This document shows, piece by piece, positions 8,152 to 17,400 of a DNA stretch of 64,000 bases. The stretch is from Singulisphaera sp. GP187. GTDB lineage: Bacteria; Planctomycetota; Planctomycetia; Isosphaerales; Isosphaeraceae. How positions within the stretch are numbered: the first letter of the stretch is position 1; each line of letters begins with the position of its first letter. The notes below the pieces were generated by a model that was not told the DNA's origin, searched no databases, and saw nothing but the letters and a program-made list of their open reading frames with translations. Where the stretch lies: the NCBI RefSeq assembly GCF_900129635.1, contig NZ_FSRB01000001.1:5979501-6043500 (forward strand). Reading direction: 5' to 3'. The position numbers and the translations under genes are program-made.

Positions 8152-8640
8152 ATGGGACGATTCTTGCTCGCGAAGCGGCATGCCCGATTTGGCGTCGCCA
8201 CTCTGATGCTGCTGGTTGCCTTGTCGGCTGTCGCCGTTTGCTCGTACATGAGAATATCGGAGAAAATAGCGAAACTCGAGCGTGCCAGAGCTCGCTACGC
8301 AGCAAAGGCCGATTCAAATGCAATATTTCGTAAGGCGTTTGAAATGAGCCTCAAAAATCAGCCCAAATCGGAGAACAGGGCCTGGCTATCCGAACAGGCC
8401 CGATATTATGGCGATCTCGAGAAGAAGTACACGAAAGCGGCTTCAGCCCCATGGACAGTCGTAGAACCCGATCCTCCGAGACCACCGCTTGTTCCGACGG
8501 AGGAGCAGCTTGCAAAATGGGAAACCCCGTTGACTCGTGCGGCGCTCATCGAAAAAGCGAACCTCGCCGAAAGCCATCGCAACGATTACGCGATCAAACC
8601 GTACGTGCCTCGGAGGTTAAGCGACCTCACCCCCCCCTGA
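8152..8640 (+). CDS. Single-pass membrane protein of unknown function
   Basis: AAGGAAGG precedes the ATG at 8152. The 162-residue product starts MGRFLLAKRHARFGVATLML: a basic N-terminus, then one hydrophobic segment at about 15-32. A charged alpha-helical region with likely coiled coil (SEKIAKLERARARYAAKA) follows, then a Pro-rich segment (EPDPPRPPLVPTEEQ) and a polar tail ending RRLSDLTPP. The plan, a single anchor and an outward or cytoplasmic helical stalk, gives no function. The insertion sequence upstream separates it from whatever promoter it had, so its expression now may depend on the element or be lost. Confidence 0.65.
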   Translation: MGRFLLAKRHARFGVATLMLLVALSAVAVCSYMRISEKIAKLERARARYAAKADSNAIFRKAFEMSLKNQPKSENRAWLSEQARYYGDLEKKYTKAASAPWTVVEPDPPRPPLVPTEEQLAKWETPLTRAALIEKANLAESHRNDYAIKPYVPRRLSDLTPP

Positions 8641-8968
8641 TGCTTGCAATCACGGCTCTCCGCGCGAGGGTGTTCGATACGATCATCCGATTATCGGAGA
8701 TCGGGTGAAATCTCCGGGCTAAGCCACTGGTCTCGGTTCTCTTTGATTTTCTGATCGGTGACCGCGGGGCTGGAATCGCCGTTGGGTGCCACGCAACGTC
8801 AGTAACTCGGCGTCGTCAACAACGGATGTAACTCTCACCGGACCAGAGAATTACTGCCGCTCCGTGGCTGCGGTTCGTTCGAGAGAAGGGGGGGCAAAAA
8901 ATCGCCGTTCTTCGTCATGATGGGTGCGGCTAGCAACCGGCACTCACCTGGATTGAGGAAGAACGGCG
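8641..8968. other. Non-coding stretch upstream of the second transposase
   Basis: No gene is seen. It contains CGTTGGGTGCCACG at 8780-8793, a copy of the outer part of repeat R4, and the left arm of a hairpin at 8901-8913. Confidence 0.5.
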
Positions 8969-8970
8969 AT
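8901..8970 (+). promoter_or_regulatory. Hairpin covering the transposase ribosome-binding site and start
   Basis: ATCGCCGTTCTTC at 8901-8913 is perfectly complementary to GAAGAACGGCGAT at 8958-8970, with a 44-nt loop. The right arm includes most of the GGAAG ribosome-binding site and the first two bases of the ATG at 8969. A transcript entering from outside would fold this arm and hide the start, a known way for insertion sequences to limit transposase made by read-through (IS10, IS50). The structure is seen; the role is inferred. Confidence 0.5.
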
Positions 8971-10342
8971 GAAGGCAGCTCGGACGCTGCAAGGCTTGCA
9001 GCAACCGCAGTCGTTGATCGGCTATGTCCGACAGTTTCTCACCCCGACGGTCTGGAAGCAAGCCCGAGGGGTTGTTCCTCAAAGGCGGTCGGCGCCGCGG
9101 TGGGATCTCCAGCCACTGGTCGTGGTCATGCTCGCCATGACCTGGGCCACCGGCGACTCCGAGTCCGAGAGGTTTGAGAAGGCCCGGGGATACTACGTCG
9201 CCTGCCATGAGTCGCGAAGACGCCCGGGAAAGACCCTCGTCGGCTTCCAGAAAGCGATGCGACGCGTCCCCATGCGACAACTCAGGGCGTTGGCCGCGGG
9301 GGTTCGGCAACAGATCCACGCCCGACTGGGGTCGCGGCGGATTGTCGACGGCTTCGAGCCGATGGGCTGCGACGGCTCGCGGATCGAGTGCCCCCGCACC
9401 CCCGAGTTGGAACGGGGACTCGGGCAGGCCGGCAAGAACGACGCGGCCCCCAACGTCTGGCTGACGGCGTTCGTCCACTTGCCCACGGGACTGCTTTGGT
9501 CGTGGCGACTCGGCCCGGGCACCGCGGCCGAGCAAGAGCATTTGAGGCACTTGCTCGCCACCCTCTCGCCCGAGGCCCTGATCGTCTGCGACGCCGCTTA
9601 TATGGGCTTCGATCTGGTCCGGGCGATCCTCGGTGTCAAGCGATCGTTCCTGTTCCGGATGTCGTCGCGGGTCGACCTCTACACCCTCGAAGTGGCGAAC
9701 CTGGAGGATTGGACCGAAGGCCCTGTCTTGTACTGGCCGAACTATGTCCAGAAGAAAGGGGAAGCGCCGATCCAATGCCGCTTGATCCGGATCCCGGCCA
9801 AGGGCAAGGGTAAGGGGTCGGTCAAACGCGACGTCTGGCTCCTGACCGACGTCCTCGACCCAGCCCGGATGTCGGCGGCGACGGCCGCCAAATTCTACCG
9901 CTGGAGATGGCGTAATGAAGGACTATTTCGCACATACAAGCGTATAATCAATAAATTGAAACTCGCTAGCCGCACGGTGGCCTTGGTGCATCGCGAGGCC
10001 GAGTTGTCACTGCTGGCCACGCAGATCCTCCTGGCGCATGCCGACCTGGCGCTTCGGCCGGCGTCGGCGTCGGCGTCGGCGACCGATGGCCCAGTGATCA
10101 GCCCCCGCAAAGTTCTGATCGAGATCCGCAAGGAGATCGACGCGGCCGTGAAACCCAAGGCCAAGTGTTACCACAAGCGACTCGCGGGCTGCCGCGCCGG
10201 GTGCCGGAAGCAGAAGAGCCCGAAAGCCACACGCAAGTGGCCTCGTCGCAAACCGCATAAGCCGCCGAAACCGCCTGTGCTCCACACCCTGACTCAGGAA
10301 CAGAAAGCCTTGCTAAACAAGCACATGAGTGCAGTAGGATGA
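8969..10342 (+). CDS. IS4-like DDE transposase (second element)
   Basis: The 457-residue product is unlike the transposase at 6454. Its likely triad is Asp in GCDGSRIECPR, Asp in IVCDAAYMGFDL, and Glu in FYRWRWRNEGLFRTYKRIINK, a variant of the Y-R-E-K signature. The N-terminus holds a typical RWDLQPLVVVMLAMTWATGDSE block. The C-terminal 90 residues are very basic and Pro-rich (RKWPRRKPHKPPKPP), probably DNA-binding. GGAAG before the ATG lies in a hairpin. I could not find convincing terminal inverted repeats; a 14-bp direct repeat flanks the gene at 8780-8793 and 10358-10371, but it belongs to a dispersed repeat. Confidence 0.85.
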   Translation: MKAARTLQGLQQPQSLIGYVRQFLTPTVWKQARGVVPQRRSAPRWDLQPLVVVMLAMTWATGDSESERFEKARGYYVACHESRRRPGKTLVGFQKAMRRVPMRQLRALAAGVRQQIHARLGSRRIVDGFEPMGCDGSRIECPRTPELERGLGQAGKNDAAPNVWLTAFVHLPTGLLWSWRLGPGTAAEQEHLRHLLATLSPEALIVCDAAYMGFDLVRAILGVKRSFLFRMSSRVDLYTLEVANLEDWTEGPVLYWPNYVQKKGEAPIQCRLIRIPAKGKGKGSVKRDVWLLTDVLDPARMSAATAAKFYRWRWRNEGLFRTYKRIINKLKLASRTVALVHREAELSLLATQILLAHADLALRPASASASATDGPVISPRKVLIEIRKEIDAAVKPKAKCYHKRLAGCRAGCRKQKSPKATRKWPRRKPHKPPKPPVLHTLTQEQKALLNKHMSAVG

Positions 10343-10360
10343 GGCATCAGTAATCGACGT

Positions 10361-10441
10361 TGGGTGCCACGGGTTGGAATCAACCCGTCAACGATCGCCC
10401 GGGTTTTTGGCTCACGGGCTAGATCCAACCTGTGGCACCCA
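10361..10441. repeat. Palindromic intergenic repeat R4
   Basis: TGGGTGCCACGGGTTGG at 10361-10377 and AACCCGT to 10388 pair imperfectly with 10414-10441, which ends CCAACCTGTGGCACCCA. Partial copies are at 8780-8793 and 20459-20496. It is followed by a short hairpin related to R1 (CGCTCGCC-TTTTGA-GGCGAGCG, 10491-10512). It lies between the transposase and the end of opcA. Confidence 0.65.
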
Positions 10442-10524
10442 GGGTTTGTACATGATTCAATGCAAAAAAAAAGGACCAGGTCCACGCTTCCGCTCGCCTT
10501 TTGAGGCGAGCGAAGTTGACCCGG

Positions 10525-11670
10525 CTACCGTTGTTCCATCAGCCAGAAGAAATGGGGGCGGGCGTGGTCGAACGTGGGGTCGGAGCGTGAGGCCTGGAGG
10601 GCGGCGGCCACCCGCCGCGCGGGTTCGATCTCGGGAGAGCGGACGATCCGAGGTAGGTTGCAGTAGGCGGAGGAGTGGATCTTGATGTGGACCTCTGCCG
10701 ACTGGGGCGAGGGCCGCTCGAGACGGAAACTTTCGGGACCGTCGGGACCTTGGGTGGTCAGAGTGGTTGCGAGGAGTTGGGCGCGCGGAGCGGTCGAGTC
10801 GACCTCGGTGAGGATCTCGACGGCGATTTCGCCCGCGGGGCCCTGGAACTGGGCGCGGAGGTGGCCGGGGGAGTGCGTGGGGTTCCCCAGGGGCTTCCAG
10901 CCGAGTTGACCCGCCAGCCAGGCGGCCAACCAGACGGCCAGGCGAGGGGGAACCTCGTGGGTTGGCGCCAGGGCCTCGATCCGGAGCGAATCGATCCGCT
11001 TCAGGGACTCGTGATGACAGGAAAGGTCGAAGAACTGCGCGACCAGCTCGCGCCAGCGGGTGAGACCGAACCAGACGGCGTCGCGGCTGTAGGCGTTGAT
11101 TTTGGGGTCGAGCCCGAGGCGGATGGCGGCGAGGTCGGCGCCCGGGTCGGGGAGGTCGAGGATCAGCCGCGAGCACTCGTCGGCCAGGTTCCGGAACAAG
11201 GGCTCATCGAGCCTTGGGTCGTCGGTCCACCACAGGATGAACGGCAGGTCGGCTTCGAGCAAGGGGCGGACCGCCCCCGGCAGGAGGTTGGTCGCTTGCG
11301 GCCCGCCGTGGAGGACGATCCGCTCGCTGCAGACTTGCGGGAGCCCGGGCGCGGGGATGTAGCAGAGCGCGGAGACCTCGGCGGTGATCGTGCGGTCCGT
11401 CCCTTCGGTTCTCCGGAGCACGATCGTCCGGCACGGGTACTGCGAGGTCACTTCATCGAGCACCTGCTTGAGGCCGGGCGCATTGGCCTCGCGCCCCTCG
11501 ACGACCAGGTTCGCCAGAACCACCCGCGTGACGTGCGGGCTCTCCAGGTCGGGGCCCCCCGCGCGGTCGGCGGAGGGGCCCCAGAGCCGAAGCAGTTCGG
11601 TTTCGATGTTGTGGAGGTCGACGGGGATCCCTTCACCGTTCAGGAATGCGTCGGACGATGTCTCAGCCAT
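10525..11670 (-). CDS. opcA: Glucose-6-phosphate dehydrogenase assembly protein OpcA
   Basis: The 381-residue protein has the OpcA layout: NIETELLRLWGPS near the N-terminus, RVVLANLVVEG, PCRTIVLRR, SERIVLHGG, LLPGAVRPLLEADLPFILWWTDDP, then FRNLADECSRLILDLP and a C-terminal glucosyl-transfer-like region of unknown role. OpcA is a cytoplasmic allosteric partner that activates glucose-6-phosphate dehydrogenase, known from cyanobacteria and actinobacteria. Its gene follows zwf on the same strand with a 112-bp gap, the usual arrangement, which makes the call firm. The ATG at 11670 is taken as start; no better one is seen upstream. Confidence 0.9.
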   Translation of the reverse strand: MAETSSDAFLNGEGIPVDLHNIETELLRLWGPSADRAGGPDLESPHVTRVVLANLVVEGREANAPGLKQVLDEVTSQYPCRTIVLRRTEGTDRTITAEVSALCYIPAPGLPQVCSERIVLHGGPQATNLLPGAVRPLLEADLPFILWWTDDPRLDEPLFRNLADECSRLILDLPDPGADLAAIRLGLDPKINAYSRDAVWFGLTRWRELVAQFFDLSCHHESLKRIDSLRIEALAPTHEVPPRLAVWLAAWLAGQLGWKPLGNPTHSPGHLRAQFQGPAGEIAVEILTEVDSTAPRAQLLATTLTTQGPDGPESFRLERPSPQSAEVHIKIHSSAYCNLPRIVRSPEIEPARRVAAALQASRSDPTFDHARPHFFWLMEQR

Positions 11671-11782
11671 CTGGTTCGCCCTTGATTGAGTGAGGCCCTG
11701 GGTCGTTCGACGTCGCGTCCCGACACGTTAATTTTAAGAAGGAGAGCGAGAAAAAAAGGGGGACGGATTCCCACCCCTCAAA

Positions 11783-13336
11783 TCAAAGCCGGCGCCAACC
11801 GGAGTGCTCGCCCGTGATGAGCGCGTCGGCCGCTTCGGGACCCCAGCTTCCGGCCACGTACGGGGCCGGCGGCGGCGCGTCGGGTCGGGCCCAGGCGTCG
11901 AGGATCGCGTCGCAGAACCGCCAGGCGCTCTCGACGGCGTCGGTCCGGGTGTAGAGGGTCGGGTCGCCGAGCATCACGTCGAGCAAGAGCCGTTCGTAGG
12001 CCTCGGGCGGCGCAACCGCGAACGCGGTGCCGTAGCGAAAGTCCATCCGGACCTCTTGGAGCCTGCGTCTCGAGGCGGGCACCTTGGCCTGGAAGGCGAG
12101 ACTGGCACCTTCGTTCGGCTGGATCCGGAGCACGAGCAGGTTCGCCCCCCCTGCCTCGTCGCTATCCACCTCGAACAAGGTCGTCGGCGGCTGGCGGAAC
12201 TGGATCGCGATTTCCGAGGCCCGCTTGGGGAGCCGCTTACCGGTCCGCAGATAGAATGGCACGCCCGCCCAGCGCCAGTTGTTTAGGGTCGTCCGCACGG
12301 CCACGTAGGTCTCGGTTTTCGAGTCGGGCTTCACCCCCTTCTCGTCGTGGTAGCCCGGGACTTCCTTCCCCTCGATCGACCCGGCGACGTACTGGCCGCG
12401 GACCACGTTCTTGGCCACATCCTCGGGGGTCCAGTGCGGCAATGCCTCGAGCACCTTGACGCGCTCGTTGCGGACCGCGTCGGCCGAGAGATTCACCGGG
12501 GCCTCCATCGCCACGAGGCAGAGCAACTGCATCAGGTGGTTCTGGACCATGTCGCGGAGCGCACCCGAGTTATCGTAGTAGCCCCCCCGCCCTCCGGCCA
12601 TGCCGAGCTCTTCGGATACGGTGATCTGGACCGACTCGACGTACCGCCGATTCCAGATCGGCTCGAAGATGGCGTTGCCGAACCGAAGTGCGAGGATGTT
12701 CTGAACCGTCTCCTTGCCCAGGTAGTGGTCGATCCGGTAGACCTGGCTCTCGTCGAGCACGCTCGTGACGTCGCGGTTGAGCTCGCGGGCGCTGGCGAGG
12801 TCGTGGCCGAACGGCTTTTCGATGACCACCCGGCTCCAGGGAGACTCCTGGCGGCTCGGATAGACGAGCCCGGCGTTGCCGAGCTGTTCGATGATCGTCG
12901 AAAAGAACTCGGGAGCGACGGCCAGATAGTAGAGCCGGTTGCCGCGGGTCCCGTGCGAGACGTCGAGCTGATCGAGTCGCTCTTTGAGCCGGATGTAGGT
13001 CTGCGGGTCGTCGAACGTGCCTGAGCTGAACGCGAGCCGGGTGGCGAACTGGGGCCAGAACTCGGCGAAGTCCGGGTCGCCATTCTGGGAGAGGCTCTTT
13101 TCGAGTTCCCCGCGAAACTGTTCGTCGGTCCAGTCTCTCCGGGCCACGCCGACGATCGCGCACTCGGACGGGAGGTTACCCCCACGCGCCAGGTGGTAGA
13201 GCGCCGGCACGAGCTTGCGGTGCGTCAGGTCGCCGGTCGCGCCGAACAGGACCACCGCGCAGGGGTCAGGGACCCGTGCCCTTGGCAAGTTCTGCCGCAA
13301 CGGGTTGGCGTCGACCGTGCCGATCGATTCCGTCAT
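11783..13336 (-). CDS. zwf: Glucose-6-phosphate 1-dehydrogenase
   Basis: The start is the ATG at 13336, preceded by GGGAG at 7 bases; the frame extends 21 codons further but without such a site. The 517-residue enzyme has the NADP-binding GATGDLTHRKL (32-42), the substrate and catalytic segment RIDHYLGKETVQN, and the C-terminal beta domain with GVPFYLRTGKRLPKRASEI and AYERLLLDVMLGDPTLY. It oxidises glucose 6-phosphate to 6-phosphogluconolactone, the entry to the oxidative pentose phosphate pathway, giving NADPH in the cytoplasm. The length is normal. opcA follows downstream and the two are likely cotranscribed. Confidence 0.96.
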   Translation of the reverse strand: MTESIGTVDANPLRQNLPRARVPDPCAVVLFGATGDLTHRKLVPALYHLARGGNLPSECAIVGVARRDWTDEQFRGELEKSLSQNGDPDFAEFWPQFATRLAFSSGTFDDPQTYIRLKERLDQLDVSHGTRGNRLYYLAVAPEFFSTIIEQLGNAGLVYPSRQESPWSRVVIEKPFGHDLASARELNRDVTSVLDESQVYRIDHYLGKETVQNILALRFGNAIFEPIWNRRYVESVQITVSEELGMAGGRGGYYDNSGALRDMVQNHLMQLLCLVAMEAPVNLSADAVRNERVKVLEALPHWTPEDVAKNVVRGQYVAGSIEGKEVPGYHDEKGVKPDSKTETYVAVRTTLNNWRWAGVPFYLRTGKRLPKRASEIAIQFRQPPTTLFEVDSDEAGGANLLVLRIQPNEGASLAFQAKVPASRRRLQEVRMDFRYGTAFAVAPPEAYERLLLDVMLGDPTLYTRTDAVESAWRFCDAILDAWARPDAPPPAPYVAGSWGPEAADALITGEHSGWRRL

Positions 13337-14478
13337 CCGCAGGCTCCCGCGAGAATAGAAAAAAAGGAGGACAAAACGAGACCACTCCGCCGGGCTCAAT
13401 CCGACTCAAGTCGATCTCGAAGAGTGTACGGGGCCTGGGCCCTTCCAATCAAGTGATCCAGTGTCGAGGGGGGGACTCGGCTTCGCCCGTTCGCGCGGGG
13501 CGTATTGAGAGGACTAGGGTTTCACCGTCGATCTGGCTGACTGGGGAGGTGGCGAGCCGGAAAGGCGGATGGGATGACCCTGTTTTCGGAAGTGGTCACC
13601 CGTTCCGGGGAGCTCCTTCGTCCGAAAGTTTGATCCGGAAACCTTCGGCGCCGGGACTCCGGGCTGGGGGCCGATCGGTCGGATACCAGGCCGCGGAGTC
13701 GAACCACGCATGTCGAGGATCTTACCCTCAACCGAGCACCGGCTACCTGATGGCTCGAGTATCAGGCTTGGGAGGGGGGGCGGTCAAGCAGGCTTCGATA
13801 CTTTGCCGTCCCGCCCGCCCTCCGAAAAATGAGTGGCTCGGATTGTATTTAACTTTCTTTGGAACCGTGTCTGCTGTTAACTTAGTCTAACGACGTTCCC
13901 CCTCCATCTGGACTGCTTATCCAAGTCGTGCCGGAGCGCTTCCGCTTCGGGGTAAGTTGGCGCCAAGACGGGGAATGAATCTCCAGGGATGCCCGGAATC
14001 CGTGACTGATTGAGACCGGTCTGATTGAAATTGAACGTGGGCTTCGACGTGTCGGGCCATCCCTTCGTACTGGAGATGGGCTGCATTGATCGAGGCCCAC
14101 TCGACCTTAGCTTAGTCAGTGAGCCGCGAAGAGAAGACCTCGTTCGGATCGGTTCGCCGTATCCACGATCCCGCCAAGCAAATGGGGCCGCGCACCGGGG
14201 TTCGCCGCAATAAGCTCGACTCGACCGCAACGCGTGTCCAGCCTGGATCAGGAAAGTGTCAACGACGAATCGAGGCGGGTCGTGGGCCACCGTCGCTTGG
14301 CGGTCGGGCTCGCTCCGCCGGTCCGCCAAGGTCGAACCGAATCTGTGTGATTCGCCGTGCTGCCTCTTGAGCATCCTCCCCTTGGGTTCGAGCGAGAATG
14401 GGGAGATGCTCTCACTCCTTTGACTGTCGATTGTTTCGGAAGATCTATCCCTAAAACGCGAATAGCTCACGGGGTTCT
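13337..14478. other. Long intergenic region, no protein gene supported
   Basis: Divergent promoters for zwf (minus) and the surface-protein gene (plus) must lie here. A 197-codon minus frame at 13877-14470 and several shorter ones lack ribosome-binding sites and have the Arg/Ser-rich look of random GC-rich frames. The one structured object I can support is the tRNA-like element at 13681-13751. Confidence 0.5.
13681..13751 (-). other. tRNA-like element, probably a degenerate tRNA
   Basis: Read on the minus strand, ATCAGGT (acceptor 5' side) pairs over 7 positions, with two G-T wobbles, with GCCTGGT. A T arm CGTGG-TTCGACT-CCGCG is perfect including the TTCGA loop. An anticodon arm TGAGG-GTAAGAT-CCTCG has U33 and anticodon AAG. 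The variable loop is 5 nt. The D arm is reduced to 3 bp (CCG/CGG) with a 5-nt loop lacking the usual GG. Positions 8-9 are AG rather than UA, and the 3' end is ATCC, not CCA. AAG (Leu) is not a normal bacterial anticodon and no long variable arm is present. I take it for a tRNA relic; it is not a confident gene. Confidence 0.35.
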
Positions 14479-17400
14479 ATGGAAGGCATCTCTTCCCATG
14501 CTCCGACCGCGGGTCGGTACGAATCGACTGCGAGTCTGCTCGTTCGAAGTGGCGCCGGCGGCCGTCGGCTTCGCGTCGGGGTCGCCTTGCTCGTTGCGCT
14601 GCCGCTGGCTTTGGGCGGAACCGACGGGAATGCCGCGGAGGAGCAGGCCCGTTTTTTCGAGCGGGAAGTGCGCCCGATCCTGGTCGAGAACTGCTTCAAG
14701 TGCCACGGGGCGAAGAAGCAGAGCGGTGGCTTGCGGCTCGACTCGCTGGCCGCGGTGCTGGCCGGAGGCGACTCCGGCCCCGCCGTCGTGCCCGGGAAGC
14801 CCGACCAGAGTCTCATGATTGAGGCGGTGCATTATGAGTCGCTCGAGATGCCCCCTTCGGGACGGCTCTCGGACCGTCAGGTCGCGGTCTTGGTGAGTTG
14901 GGTGAAAGCCGGCGCCTTCTGGCCGGATTCCCCCGCGGAGCGGTTGGCCAGCTCGGCAAGTCAGACCGCCGAGAAGAATCCGAAGCCGGGGCGTGTTGGC
15001 GCTTTCAGTGACGAGGACCGGGCCTGGTGGTCGTTTCAGCCGGTCCGTGATCCGCAAGTCCGCGAAGACCCGAACGACCACTGGTCGCGGAACCCGATCG
15101 ATCGATTCGTCTGGCGCAGTCTACGGGATGCCGGATTGTCCCCCGCCCCCGAAGCGGACAGGGCCACGCTCATCCGCCGTGCCACGTTCGACGTCATCGG
15201 CCTGCCGCCCACTCCCGCGGAGATCAGCGCCTTCCTATCAGACAAGGCGCCGGACGCCTACGAACGGGTGGTCGATCGGCTGCTGGCCTCACGGCACTAT
15301 GGCGAGCGCTGGGCGAGACATTGGCTCGACCTGGTTCGGTACGCGGATTCGGACGGCTATCGACTCGACCACTACCGGCCCAACGTCTGGCTCTACCGAG
15401 ACTACGTCGTCAGGTCGTTGAACGCCGACAAGCCCTACGACCGTTTCGTTCGGGAACAAGTCGCCGGCGACGAGCTCTACCCCGACGACCCCGACGCCCT
15501 GATCGCGACCGGCTACCTTCGGCACGGGATCTACGAGTCCAACAACCCCGACGTGCGCGGGCAGTGGGCGCTCCTGCTCAACGATATTACCGATACGACC
15601 GGCGACGTGATGCTCGGCCTGGGGATCCAGTGCGCCCGTTGCCACGACCACAAGTTCGACCCGATCCTCCAAAAAGATTACTACCGCTTGCAGTCGTTCT
15701 TCGCCCCCATGCTGCCACGCGAGGACCTGCCGGCGGCGCCGCCGGTCGAGATCGATCGGTATCGTGCCGAGCTCGCGGCCTGGGAGGCGAAGACCGCGGA
15801 TCTCCGCGAGCAGATCGCCAAGATTGAGTCGAGCTATCGTAAGAGGGCCGCCCAGGAGGCGATCGAGTCCTATCCGGCGGAGATCCAGGAACTGGTCAGG
15901 AAGCCGGTCGCCCAGCGGACGCCCCTGGAGCAGCAGCTCGGGGATCAAGTCGACCGCCGCCTGGTGATCTACGAGGCGGGTCGGCTGGAGGGCTGGATCA
16001 AGGGGGAGGAAAAGACACGACTGCAAGCGCTCCGGCAGCGGCTCGCCGCGTTTGACCGTGAGAAGCCGGAGCCGCTGCCAACTCCCCCGGTCGTCACCGA
16101 CGTTGGTCCGGAATCTCCGCCGCTCTTCATTCCCAAACGGAAGAGCGGACCCGTAGCGCCCGGGTTCTTGTCGATCCTCGACGAAGGGCCGGCGACGATC
16201 GAGCCGCTCCCCAATGTGCCGAACTCCACGGGCCGACGTGCCGCGCTGGCCCGCTGGCTGACGCGGTCGGACAACCCGCTCTCCACCCGCGTGATCGTCA
16301 ACCGGATCTGGCAGTACCACTTCGGCCGCGGTCTGGCGGCCAACTCGAGCGATTTCGGCCGGTTGGGAGAAGCGCCGACCCATCCGGAGTTGCTCGACTG
16401 GCTCACCACCCGCTTCGTCCGGGAAGGCTGGAGCCTCAAGCGACTCCACCGGATGATCCTGACTTCGGCAACGTATCGGGAGTTGTTCATCCACCCCAAG
16501 GCGGAATTCTGCCGGCTCAAGGATCCCGAGAATCGGCTCTACTGGCGCGGGAATACCCGCCGACTCGACGCGGAACAGATCCGCGACGCCGCGTTGGCCG
16601 TGACCGGCGAACTCGACCTGACGGCGGGCGGGCCCTGCGTGGATAGCAGCGAACCGCGACGTTCGATCTATACCCGGATGATGCGCAACACGCGCGACCC
16701 GCTGCTTGATGCGTTCGACCTTCCGCTCTTCTTCACGAGTGCGCCGGCGCGGGACACGACGACCACCCCGTTGCAATCGCTCTTCCTCCTAAATAGTCCG
16801 CCGATGCTGACCCGCTCCCAAGCCTTCGCCGCGCGTCTGGAGTGGGAGGCGCCCTCGGGCGGAGAGGGCCTGGTCGACGCCGCCTACCAGCTTGCCTTCG
16901 GCCGGTTGCCCGCCCCCGAAGAGAAATCCTCCGCGTTGCGATTTCTCCGCGAGCAAGCGCTCCGGATCGACCCGAAGGTCGCCAGCGCCACCAACGCGCT
17001 CTTCCTTCAAGGCTGCATTCCCGAGGGCGACGGCCAGGCCGCCGTTCTGACTCCCGAGGGACCCCAGCGCCGGCTGGACGTCCCGCACCGCGCTCCGCTG
17101 AACACGGGTGACTTCACTCTGGAAGCCACGATCCTCGTCCGCTCGGTGCTCGAGGGCGACTCGATGCGGACGATCGTCGCCAAGTGGGATGGCGACGAGA
17201 AGCAGCCGGGATGGTCGTTCGGAGTCACCGGCCGCGGTTCACCGCGCAGTCCGCAAACCTTGGTGTTGCATCTGCTCGGCGTCGAGAAGGGGCGAGGCTT
17301 CGAGACGGAGACGGTCTACTCGGAACAGCCGATCCAGCTTGGGCGGCCCTACTATGCGGCGGTGACGGTCCAGCTCGCGAACAAAGGTCCTGGCCTGGTC

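Noticed and set aside
10675..11685. 336-codon frame on the plus strand
   Set aside because: Antisense shadow of opcA.
13877..14470. 197-codon frame on the minus strand in the zwf upstream region
   Set aside because: No ribosome-binding site, Arg/Ser-rich, several overlapping frames of similar quality.
15289..16776. 495-codon frame on the minus strand
   Set aside because: It lies wholly antisense to the DUF1549/DUF1553 gene, has no ribosome-binding site, and its open state follows from GC-rich third positions of the real gene.
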